The notes beneath the pieces were generated by a model, which saw only the letters and a list, made by a program, of their open reading frames with translations, did no database searches and had not been told where the DNA came from. The translations under genes were made by a program, and so were the position numbers. From assembly GCA_947000775.1 (NCBI GenBank), contig CAMQGK010000332.1, positions 1,106,001 through 1,170,000 on the forward strand: DNA of 64,000 nt, given 5' to 3'. Source of the DNA: Pterois miles. Its lineage: Eukaryota; Chordata; Actinopteri; Perciformes; Scorpaenidae. Below are positions 1 to 12,600 of this stretch, piece after piece. Each line of letters begins with the position of its first letter. Position 1 is the first letter of the stretch.

Positions 1-12
1 TGATTTCAACAG
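1..12 (+). CDS. lamb4: lamb4 partial exon (3' end only)
   Basis: The window opens inside what looks like an exon ending AACAG|gtaaga, a strong donor. Its phase (two bases left over) joins exactly to the next exon at 237, giving Asp-Phe-Asn-Arg before Cys-Val-Glu-Gly. Only 12 bases are visible, so this is an inference from donor strength and phase. Confidence 0.5.
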
Positions 13-3000
13 GTAAGACCTGACACCAACTGCAACCTCCTGATGGCGTCATCACATAAACATCTTTCAAAGAAGAACCTGTTATTTCATTAGTGTTCAG
101 AAATGTTTTCAGGCTGGATTTTCTGGATATTTTACTCTGAGAATATACATAATTTGCACATGCTCTGACATATTGTGAAATATTTCAGTCCCATAAGTGT
201 TGTGGCTCTGATGACACTCCTGTGTCACTGATGCAGGTGTGTGGAGGGTTACTACGGTAACCCTGCCTCTACACAGCCCTGTCAGCCCTGCTTGTGTCCA
301 GACGTTCAGGGCAGTGGACGATTCTTCGCCACTTCATGCCAACACGACCCACAATCCCTCAGTCTCACCTGTAACTGCAGGGAGGGGCACAAAGGTAGGA
401 GCTGACCTCTGTGGTACCTCAGCCACTTGACTTCTTTTTCACAGACAGGAACCCTGTATACTGAGAGCAGAGAGTCCTGATTGGAGTACAATGTTTAAGG
501 ACATCAGGCAGGTAAGTTAAAATTTTGAGAGTCATCAAAAGCAACTTGAAGTTTCGGGAGCCAATTAAATGAAACTAAAATGTACTCAGATTTATGACAG
601 TTTTAGTTGAAATTCTAGCCGCAGCATTCTGAACCATTTCAAGACTTTTAGTCTGGATGATAAAAAGGTGTGAATTAGGATCGCTGCGTGAGCCATGCTT
701 AACAAAGATCTGTTAATGCTGCGTGGTGAAAAAAGGTTGTTGAGGAGATTTCTTTAATGTGCTAATCAAAAGAAAGAGTTGAATCGAACCTAACACCAAG
801 TTCAAACTGGGGTCTAACAGTGGAAATGAAGTCCAAGGGCCAAGAACAGAGCACTGAGGTACCAACCCAGTCGTCAGAAAAACTTTGGCATTGGACATTT
901 CTGCAAAGCACGGATACACCGAATGTCAGCCTTTTTGATCCAAAAATACATTTTAATATCAGCCTTGTATCACCTTGCAGAAATGCAATGCCACATGGTG
1001 TGAAATGAGGTTTAGGCAACTAACAAAACTACTTGGTTAATGTCAGAAAAATATCATGTTTGTGTTCAAATGATAATGTAACACCATACCAATATAACAT
1101 AATAATGCAAGAAATCCACTATAGTTTGGTTTAGGAAAGCACTACATGGTTGGGCTTAAAACTACTCCGTTTGTACAGTGAAAACGACACTGAATGTTGT
1201 CAACATGGGACAGAAATGAACAGCTGATTGTAACACAATGTACAGGACTCGAACAGTGGTCTCCGAGATGAAAGCCTTGTGCTTGCTGGACCCATCCACC
1301 ACCCCTCCCCCCAATCCTATTGGTCTCTTTTCGATAAAGTACATCACTGGCTCTGACTGAATGCAAAATCATCACCATTCAACATATCCCTGGTTTGCAA
1401 AAATGTCCAATGCCACCATTTCTTCCTGGTGACTGGACTGAAAGTACTCCATATTTCATATGAGAAAAAGGTTGATGAAGTACTATCTTGGGAAACACAC
1501 TGTGTTCTTTCAGATAGGTAAGATTGTGAGAACCAAGCCCAAGATTTCTAATTGGCCTAGAAGTAAACAATGATCAAAAAAAGCTGTACTAACATCCAGT
1601 AATAGAAGGTTGAAACTGAATCCATAGTAAGAGAAAGATCATTTATAACTGTGGGAAGTTCGGTTTCCATGGAGTTGCAGGCCCTGAAAGCAGACTGAAA
1701 ACTGATTACTGTTAAATATGTGGGCTGAAAGTTGCTGAGATGTGGCTCGTCTTAGTACTTTTGAAGAGAATAGAAGGTCAACAAAGTATTTAGTAAGTCT
1801 GGATCAATGTGTGGATCCTTAAAGCTAGTGGGGACAGCCGTAAGTAACAGATTAACCATTATTAAGGCTGTGTAAAGCAAAAATATATACAGTCCCCTCC
1901 AAAACTACAGGAGCACTGAGGCCAGTTCCTTTATTTCTGCTGAACACTGAAAACATTTGGGTTTGACATCAACAGATGAATCAGAGACCAGAGATCAGGA
2001 TTTCAGTTTTTATTTCCAGGTATTTACATCTAGATCTGATCCACAACTTAGTGGATAGCATCATTTGTTTGAACTAATTTTTCTAGTGAACTAAATTATT
2101 GATCATGTGACTGACAGGTGTTTCTGTTGTCCAAGTGTGTCCTGTTACATTGATTATTCATCAATAAATAGAGCTGAATGTATCCTCTCAGTTTCAGCTT
2201 TGGGTTTTTCCTGTTCAGACTGAGTTTTAGTTAAAAAGTGAAACTAACATTAAGACCAGAGAGCTGTCTCTGGGAGAAAAGCTGAGAGAAGATGGAAATC
2301 AATCAGAGCCATTGATCCAACGTCGGCCATAGCCGGTACAACCATCTGGAACGTCCTGAAGAAGAAAGAAACCACCGGTGTACCGAGCAACGGACGGTGA
2401 ACCGGTAGACCGAGGAAACATCAGCAGCTGATGACAGAAACACTGAGAGCTGTAAAGAAAAACCCTAAAACAGCTGTCAGGGACCTCAGCAACAACCTCC
2501 AGAGGGAGGAGTGAAGGAATCCCAATCCACCGTTCACAGAGGACTTAAGGACCTAAAGGACAGAGGCTCCACCAGGAGAGGACAACCACTCATTAGCAAT
2601 GAGAAGAGGAAGGACAGACTGGAACCAGACTACAAGGACAGAGGCTCCACCAGGAGAGGACAACCACTCATTAGCAATAAGAAGAGGAAGAACAGACTGG
2701 AACCAGACTACAAGTACAGAGACTCCACCAGGAGAGGACAACCACTCATTAGCAATGAGAAGAGGAAGGACAGACTGGAACCAGACTACAAGGACAGAGG
2801 CTCCACCAGGAGAGGACAACCACTCATTAGCAATAAGAAGAGGAAGGACAGACTGGAACCAGACTACAAGTACAGAGAGCAGGATCAACAGTTCTGGGAC
2901 GAAGTTTTCTGGACCTGGTCCTTTACGAGACAAAGATGAACATTTACCAAAGTGATGGAGAAAGAAAGGATCAGAAGCTCATCTCTGAAACCCAGTGGAG

Positions 3001-4320
3001 GTAATGTCCTGGTTGGGCTGCATGGCTTCTTCTGGGACGGATCAATGATCTTCACTGATGATGGAACACATGATGGCAGCAGCTACATGAACTCAGAGGT
3101 CTACAGAAACATTTAGTCTGACAGTTTAAAGAGAGATGAACCAAACTGATCAGGAGATCCTTCATCATGCAGCCAGACAACGAGCCAAAACCCCCTGAGA
3201 CCACCGAGGAGTTCATCAGGGGAAGAAGAGGAAGGTTTTAGACTGGACCAGTCCACCTGCAGACAGGAACCCTGTTGATCAGCATTTTACCTGCTGAAGA
3301 GGACACAAACAACTACTGAAAGAGGCTGTGGAGAAAGACTGGAAAAGCACCACAGAAGAAGAAGGTCAAAGTTTGGTGATGTCAGAGGGTCGCAGGCTTG
3401 ATGAGGTATTTCAGTCACTACAGAAACATATTATTAACCACCAAACCAAACTTGAATAATTAAAAAATTAGGTTTGAAAATTAGGTTTGAAAAAATAAAA
3501 AGCATTATCTGCTCTGAAAGACTGGGGTCTGCGGTAATTATGCCCAATCATGGTTGTTAAAAAGTGTTTCACATAGGAGTCACAGGCTCACCTGTGCTGA
3601 GTAAAGGCAACAAGGCCCAATCGGTGCTGCTGTAACGGAGGAGGAGGAAGAGTATTACTCAGTTTGCCCTCCTACCGGCCACACCTGTTCCCCTGTCTTC
3701 ATCCAGTGCGTCTATTTAATATCATCTATCATTTGATGATATTATAGGAGGATTACATCTAAAGGGCTGCACGGTGGTGCAGTGGTTAGCGCTGTTGCCT
3801 CACAGCAAGAGGTTCGCAGGTTCGATTCCGGCTTGGGACTCTTCTGTGTGGAGTTTGCATGTTCTCCCTGTGTCAGCGTGGGTTTTCTCCGGCTACTCCA
3901 GCCTCCTCCCACAGTCCAAAGACATGCTGTTTAGGTTAATTGATCACTCTAAAATTGCCCATAGGTGTGAATGTGAGCTTGAATGGTTGTCTGTCTCTAT
4001 GTTGTCTGTCTCTATGAGTCCTGTGACTGGCGACCTGTCCAGGGTGAACCCCGCCTTCGCCCAATGCCAGCTGGGATCGGCTCCAGCCCCCCGAGACCCC
4101 TGACGGGAAAAGTGGTTGACGATGGATGGATGGATTACATCTAAAATAAAGTCATTTTTCTGGTGGAAATATCTGTTGCAGCCCTTGCCAGTTAGGTCAC
4201 CTGAATGATGGGTGAGGGTTAACTACATATGTGCTATTAGGAGGCCGGTGGTAGGTTTAGAAGCTGATATCAGCTTAGACAGTTTCAACAGAGTGTTAAG
4301 GAGGCTGGGTGATAACCCAA

Positions 4321-4370
<50 letters not shown>

Positions 4371-7300
4371 CAGAAAGAGAGAGAGAGAGAGACAGAGACC
4401 CCACACGCAGAGACAACCACTAAGATGAGAGATTAACACAAAGCGAGTCTTTAATTAAAGACTGATAAGAAAACAATATCTTCTAGAAATACAAAAAAAC
4501 CTAAACAGATACACAAAAGAGATATTAACTAAGAAGTTAACAACCAGAAAACTAATTAATTAAACACAAGTTAACAGTAAGGAACTAAAAAAAACCCATA
4601 AATTAAAATTAACATCAAAACCTAGAGTACAATGAAAGACAAGGAATGAACACAGTGGAACAAACACCGACAAGTGAAACACAGGACAACGAGGAGTGCG
4701 AGGAGAAACATCTAAAACAGAAGAAAACCTACCAGGTGAAAAAGAGAAACAAGCAGCACGAAGAGAAGAGAGTGTAGGTGCAATCAGGGAGAAACACAGA
4801 AAAGAAACATGAGTCTAAGAAGGAGAAACACAGAAGCACGGGGAGATCACGGGAGGCTTAAACAAATGCACCGACAAGAACAAAGGGGAGAGGGGTGGTT
4901 TAAATACAGAGGGTGATGACACACAGGTGGAAACAATCAGGGCGGAGCAGACAATCAAAAAAGGAGGGAAACAGACAAAGACAGGAAGTAAAGCTGAAAC
5001 AACACAGAGACACAAGACTTTCAAAATAAAACAGGAAACAACCCCAGACAAGACACCAGGACAGGGAGTGAAACAAAAGATGACACCAGGGGTGGGTGAC
5101 AAGACAGTACACTATAATGCATATAATTTAACTCAAAATAACAAAACAGAACCAGAATAATAAACTAATCGACAAAACTAACTAATACTAAAAGTCCACA
5201 GTCATGACACAGAGATTTTTTTCACTGAACTGGGACTCAAAATATGAATATTACAGGCAGTTTAGTAGACAACATGGCAATGTGTGAACAACGTGAGGCT
5301 CAATGTCTCACCAGATCTAGCAAACTAGCGGTGATTTACTTGCTCCTCAGTGGACTGTTCACTCAGAACAGGACTGCACTAACTTCCTACACCAGACAGG
5401 AACTTTTGGACATAAGACCACGTATATCGGACAGTTTTAAGATAGGATAAGATGAGATATTCCTTTATTAGTCTCACAGTGGAGAAATTCGCTCATCTCC
5501 AACTCATCCCAGAGATCTTCAGAACATGGAAGGCTGCCCACTCCTCCTGGCCAGGTGGAAGTGCTCGCAGATGGCGTCGGGACCATAAAATAAAGGTGGG
5601 GTAAGCACGGAGGGCTACAGGCTACGGGCTAAGCTAAAGCTAACACCGCATCAGCTCCCCTTACCCAGCATTTTGCTCGCCAATGTACGGTCCCTGGCAA
5701 ATACAATGGACAAACTATGACTCTGCATCACCAATAATAAAAGGATTATGGACACTAACATCATGAAAAACATGGCATCTTTACAAAAACATGGCTAAAC
5801 AGCAGCTTCCCGGACAATGCTATTGTGTTAGTAGGACGCCACAATCACCGAGCAGACCACCCTGAAATGGATCACCATATACCCAAACAGAAGCCCTTGA
5901 TGAACGAGGATGTCTGTCTCCTGCTGAAGGCCTGCAACACCTCCTTCAGATCGGGAGATGCACAAGCCTACAGTCCAGCCAGGGCTGACCTGAAGTGGAG
6001 CATCAAGAAGGCCAAGCAACGCTACAAGCTGAAAGTGGAGGAGCACTTCTCCAACTCCAACCCCCGACGTATGTGGCAGGGCATCCAGGTCATCACTGAC
6101 TACAAGCCTATCAACCCCTCCCCTCCTTCTTCTGGTATCTCCTTCTCCAGCAAGCTTCACAACTTTTATGCTCATTTTGAGAAGGACAACCACGAACCTG
6201 CAACCAAGGCAGAGCTGATCACTGACCACCAACCTCTAACGCTCTCCCCCAATGATGTCAGAGCAGCGTTGAGCAGGATCACCTAGGATCACCCCCATCA
6301 TCACTAAGTGCTTAGAGCAGCTGGTCTTATCTCAGATCCTGTCTTTCTCCCACCCTGGACCCAAACCAGTTTGCCTACCGTAAGAACAGGAGCACAGAGG
6401 ATGCAGTCTCCATAGTGCTGCACTTTGTCCTCTCTCACCTGGACAATAAGAGATAAGATAAGATGAACCTTTATTAATCCCCGTAGGGAAATTTAGTTTT
6501 TACATATAAATAAAAATAAATATAAAGACACATATGCCAGAATGCTGTTCATAGACTTCAGCTCAGCATTCAACAGTGTCATCCCCTCTAATCTCATCAT
6601 CAAACTCACAGATCTGGGCATCGGAGCTTCCATCTGCAACAGGACACAGCAGGTTTGGCTAGGCTACAACTGCTCCTCCACTCTCATTCTGAGCACTGCC
6701 GTACCACAAGGCTGTGTGAGGAGGCCGAAGGGCATAACCAGCTATTTATAATGTCCAGTAGGAGTGTTGAAGGCCATCTTCCACTCATTTTCCTCCCTGA
6801 TGCAAAAGGTGATATACTGCAGATGATGGTGGCCCCTTCCAGGAGCTCAAATGCAGAGGAAATAAGGGGGAGTAGATAATGGCTCTTTATAGTAATGTCA
6901 CTGAGACCCTGGTAGTTGATGCAGGGCCTCAGGGATTTGTCCTTTTTTTCCAGGAAATTCTGAACCGGCAGGAGAGGAGGATGGACCGATAATACCAGCA
7001 GCCAAAGAGTAATTTATCTAGATCTCCATAGCAATTCTCTGGGGCAGACAGGGAGTACAGGCAACCCCTGGAAGGGATTGTGCCAGGCTGGAGGTTGATG
7101 GCACAGTTGTAAGGATGGTGGGTCTGGGCTGCTTTGGCCTTGCTTAATACACCCCTGAAGTTGTGGCTGTCAACAGGCACTCTGGACAGATCTGAAGTTG
7201 GACAGGAAGGAGTGGGTGCCTGGGGAGTGGTGGCCTGCTTCAGGCAGACTTGGTGAGAGCCCGGGGTCCATCCCAGAATGGCTAATATAGCCCAGTCAAT

Positions 7301-9577
7301 GTTGAGATTGTTCCTCTACTCTCTCTTCACCCACAACTGCAGACCTGAACAGGGTTCCAACAACTCCATCATCAAGTTTGTGCATGACACCATGGTGATT
7401 GGCCTCGTCACTAACACCGATGAGTTGGCCTACAGGGAGGAGCACAACAACCTGCTGCTTAACACCAATAAAACAAAAAAGCTCATTGTGGACTTCAGTA
7501 GGAAAGCTGATACACACCAACCCATCCACATCAATGGAGCGGTGGCGGAGCATGTGACCTGCTTCAAATTCATATCACAAGACCTCTCCTGGACCACCAG
7601 CTGCTCCAACCTGTAACGACTGGTTCAGGGAAGCACAGGACTCAAATGCACGACTCTGATTCAGGAGGAGTAAAAGTTCAAAATAATATTTACTTTGCTG
7701 GGTTCGGTACACAGGTAAACAGTCAGACAGGTAACCAGATCCAAAAAACAGTGAGCAAGAGGCAGGGTCAAAAAACAGGCAGAGGGTCAGGAACACAGAG
7801 AGGCAAACACAAGGAAAAACACGAGAATGACCGTCACCATAAGGTTAAAATACAAACTGCCAACATGAGGAAGGGAGGCCACACATTATATACTAGAGGG
7901 GAGGGATCAATGAGACACAGGTGGACACAATCAGGGGCGGGGCTACAATCAGACACAGGTGCGGCAATGAAAAGTAGGTCAGTGGGCGGGGAGACACATG
8001 AGGGCAGGAAGTGCAGTGATCTGAAACAAGAGGGAGGTTAGTGATGTCAAAATAAAACAGGAAATGGGAATAATGAAATGTGAAAAAAGGAAAAATAAAC
8101 ATAAGCTCGGAGTTTGGCAGTTTGGTACAAGAACTGCTCTGTTATGGATCGGAAGGCGTTGCAGAAGGTGGTGAAAACAAGTACATTGCTTTGTACTTGT
8201 GACATGTGCAATGCCAATCTAATGTAATGTAATCTAATCAGAATTAATATTTTTATCAAATGTCATCTATGTCTATGTCTGACATCTATGTGAGAAAAAA
8301 TAATGAAAATCATCAGCTGTAAAGACTGTGCAGCTAGCCGACAGCTATTCTGACTGAGGCTCAAAGTTCAATGTTAATTTCTTGTAATTGTACAACAGGG
8401 GTGCTTGGTATAGGTGATTTTTTTTTCTGGTGGATTGTGGAGGGTGAGTTGAGGAAAGACAGTTCTGTCTAGTGTGGCGGTCCAGCGGCGGGTACTTCTG
8501 AGTCTCTAGATTGCAGCAGGGTGAGCACACAGACCTGGAGAGCTCCAGTGTTCATTAAGTGGGAACACCAGGCTGAACTGACTCTGTTTGACAGGAAGTC
8601 CAGCAGCTAGTTGCAAAGTGATACACAAGTTTCAGTTTCATGGGGATTTTATTGAATGTTGTTTGAATGTTGAATGTTTTATTTAGGTGTGTGCTACATT
8701 TATATTAAACATGTGACCACAGGGATCTTATATCCCAACAATTAAATCTGACTGTGATCTGACTGTCTCAGGTCCACACTGTGACAGATGCAGCCCTGGT
8801 TTCTATGGTAACCTGGCGTTGCCAGGTGCCAGCTGTGAGGAGTGTCCCTGCAACAACAATATAAACCCTGATGACCGTGACGCCTGCGACAGCCTGACGG
8901 GAGAATGTCAACACTGCCTCCACAACACGATGGGACCACGCTGCCAAGACTGCAAACCTGGTTACTACGGCAACGCCCTTGACCAGGACTGCAAAGGTAA
9001 ATTCAAGGGTATTGTCATGGGTTCGTTTGAAACAAGAAAAAAAAAATGTATGGCTCAGCCAGCAAACTTCAGGTTTGGTGATTTTTATTTGCACCAACCT
9101 CCCAAGCAGTAACCAAAAGTGAAAAACTATTTACAAATTTACAACTACTTACAGTAGGAAAACCCATAAAACAAAGCATCTCTACAGCAGTCACCCTTAC
9201 TCACTTTTAATGTGCCAACCAAATCTCCCCCTGGAGTGAGCAGAGGTCACCTCATATACCCCCTGAGCTCCGCCCCTGGGCAAACCCATCCACATTTTAC
9301 AGGATTTTTAGGGCAATGCTCAGCCAAATATCCAAGAACAATTACAAAATCACTGTTAATACTGACCTCAGTACAGTGGCTCAAAAACAATGACACTCTG
9401 CTGTTTACACACATTACTCCACCACAGTAAAACAGCAAATTATCCCTCAGTTAACCAGAATGGTACAGTCCGTGGTCACCTGACCATCTGAAACGTGCCA
9501 AACAGCGCCATGTAGTATGGTACTAGGAAGTGCCTCTGATTGGTCCGCGAACCAGAGGAACCAGAACCACCGAACCG

Positions 9578-9649
<72 letters not shown>

Positions 9650-12600
9650 CCGGTCGGACCATGACGGTCCGTCACAATCAATCAATCAATCAATCAGTCA
9701 ATCAAAGTTTATTTATATAGCACTTTACAATATCCGAAAGGCTCCCAAAGTGCTTTACAACAAGACGATACATAAGAACACAACATAAACAAACATAAAC
9801 ACATATTAAAAACTCAGAAAGTGTTTTAGCGCTGCAGAGCGCTAAAAGCCTTTAAAAAGTACATAAAATGGGAATCAACAAAAATAAATACGTATAGAAT
9901 AAAAATAAATACAAGCCCAGGCTGCCCTAGTCAGAGTTGAACGCCAGTCTAAATAAATGGCTCTTCAACTTCGATTTAAAAAGGCCGACTTCGGTGATGG
10001 TGCGAATGTCAGGGGGCAGTTTGTTCCAGTCTGGGAGCAGTGACGGAGGAAGAGCGTTCACCCCACGGTTTGTATTTATCTATCTAACAGAATCCGTCCT
10101 GAAGGACGCAGGGCCCTGCCGTTAAAAGCTCCGAAAGGTAAGACGGAGCCCGGCCGTTAACGGCATTAAAAACAGATATGAACATTTTAAAATCGATTCT
10201 GAAACCAACTGGAAGCCAGTGGAGTGACGGCAGCACCGGGTGATGTGTTCACGTCTGGGCGTGTTTGGTAAAAACCGGGCAGCAGCGTTCTGGACCAAAA
10301 CTGGCTGAGGCCGACGTAAACGGCGCTGCAGTAGTCCGGTCTAGAGATGATGAAAACGTGGATCGCCTTCTGGAGATCCCGCTGACATAGAAAAGGCTTC
10401 ACTTTAGCCAAAAGACGGAGCTGAAAGAAGCTTGTCACAGGTATAGAATAACAAGAAGAAGAAGAACAGGAAGAAAACATTTATATTTAACATTTTGAAC
10501 AAAAACTAGAATCCATCAGCATTTTACAAACTGCTGTTTGGTTTTTAATGTCTGTTGATGTCAAGGACAAATTTCCACCCTGATGCACTTGTGTCGTATT
10601 CTAGTGTATTTTCTGCCTCTGAGTCTGTCCCTGGGTTTCTCCTAGTTGGACCTGCCCAGAAAACCACCACAGGGAAGCATTCTGAAGGTGTCAGGACTGA
10701 CCCCTTTCAGTAAGGAGCAGTGGTTCTCTTCTAAGTCCCTGTCCTGTCACACTGCCGACCAGGACCAGGACCATGATCAGCTTTCTCTAAACCTCCACAG
10801 GGAGGCATCCAGAATGCATCAGGCCTCACCTGAGCCCTGTCAGCGAGGAGCAGTGGTTTTCCTAAGCTCCCCACCTGGTCACCCTGCCTACTTCGATCCA
10901 CCATCTCATTCTTTCACTACCCAGAGACCAGGACCAGGATCAGCTCTCTCAAAACCATGCCAGTCTGGTACAGAATCCACATTCCTGCTGCACCAGTCCA
11001 CCTTATGATTTGGTGCTCTTCACTGGTGAATCAGACCCTAGCATACTTGAACTCCTTCAATTGTGGCAGTGACTCACTCTAATCTGAACCCAGACTGGGA
11101 GTTGCTGACTGTCATCCTGCTGCTTCACACTCTGCTGCAAACTGACCCACCGTTCTCCAGAGGTCTCAGTGTTAATTGGAGGTTTCAGTGTTCACTGGAG
11201 GTTTCAGTGTTAATTGGAGGTCTCAGTGTTCACTGCAGGTCTCAGTACTCACCAGAGCTCTCAGTACTCACTGTAGTTCTCAGTGTTCTCCAGAGGGCCC
11301 AGTGTTTACTCCAGGTCTCAGTACTCACCAGAGGTCTCAGAACTCATCAGAGGTCTCAGTACTCATCACAGGTTTCAGTACTCATCAGAGGTCTCAGTAC
11401 TCATCAGAGGTCTTAGTACTTACTGGAGTTCTCAGCATTCTCTAGAGGTCCCAGTGTTCTCTCCAGGTCTCAGTACTCACCAGAGGTCTCAGTACTCACC
11501 AGAGGTCTCAGTACTCATCAGAGGTCTTGGTACTTACTGGAGTTCTCAGTGTTCTCCGGAGGTCCCAGCCTGATGAAGTTAACAGAACCAAACCACCTGC
11601 ATGTAAGAAAATGTAAAGATTAGGGTTTGAAGTTTTTGACTGCTGGACTAATATGTTTTTCTTTGTCCCATTTATTTCATGTATTTAATATATTTATTGT
11701 GTATTTCCCAGAATGCTCTTGTGACCGGCGGGGGACAGAGGTGACTCAGTGTCCTCTGGGGAGTCCCTGTTTCTGTGATTGGAGGACAGGACAGTGTCCC
11801 TGCAGGATGGGGGTGGTGGGTGTCCTTTGTGACGAATGTGAGGACGGGTACTGGAACCTGGACGGAGCGTCAGGATGTCAGCCCTGCAGCTGTGATCCTG
11901 TTAACTCCTTCTCCAACATCTGCAACAAGGCAAGAGGCGCCAACCACTATTCATGTTATTGACCTCTTCAGAGCTGAATCACATGAAGCATACCTAAAGT
12001 TTCCATGTTATACTCGGTAAAACGCCTGAATATGATCAGTAATGGTAATTTATGCAGCACATTTCCTGTTTAGTGTTTCTTAATAAAGGATACGAAATAG
12101 ACACATATAGAAATATATAATAACGATAGAAATAATAAATAGTATGACTGAATGAGTCCTGTGATGTGTTCAGGTGACGGGACAGAAAAACACTGACTGA
12201 ATGAGTCCTGTGATGTGTTCAGGTGACGGGACAGAAAAAAACTGACTGAATGAGTCCTGTGATGCGTTCAGGTGACGGGACAGAAAAACACTGACTGAAT
12301 GAGTCCTGTGATGCTTTCAGGTGACGGGACAGAAAAACACTGACTGAATGAGTCCTGTGATGCGTTCAGGTGACGGGACAGAAAAACACTGACTGAATGA
12401 GTCCTGTGATGCGTTCAGGTGACGTGACAGAAAAACACTGACTGAATGAGTCCCGTGATGCGTTCAGGTGACGAGACAGAAAAACACTGACTGAATGAGT
12501 CCTGTGATGTGTTCAGGTGACAGGGCAGTGTCCGTGCAGTCCTGAGTTTGGAGGAAGACAGTGTGACGAATGTGGAGAAAATCATTTTGGGAATCCAGAC

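Noticed and set aside
9212..9430. Small ORFs between 9000 and 9450
   Set aside because: No similarity and no splice support; intronic.
11930..12200. A GT donor near 11929 to avoid a GC-AG intron
   Set aside because: No GT with a reasonable donor context keeps CNK joined to VTGQC; the GC context is near ideal.
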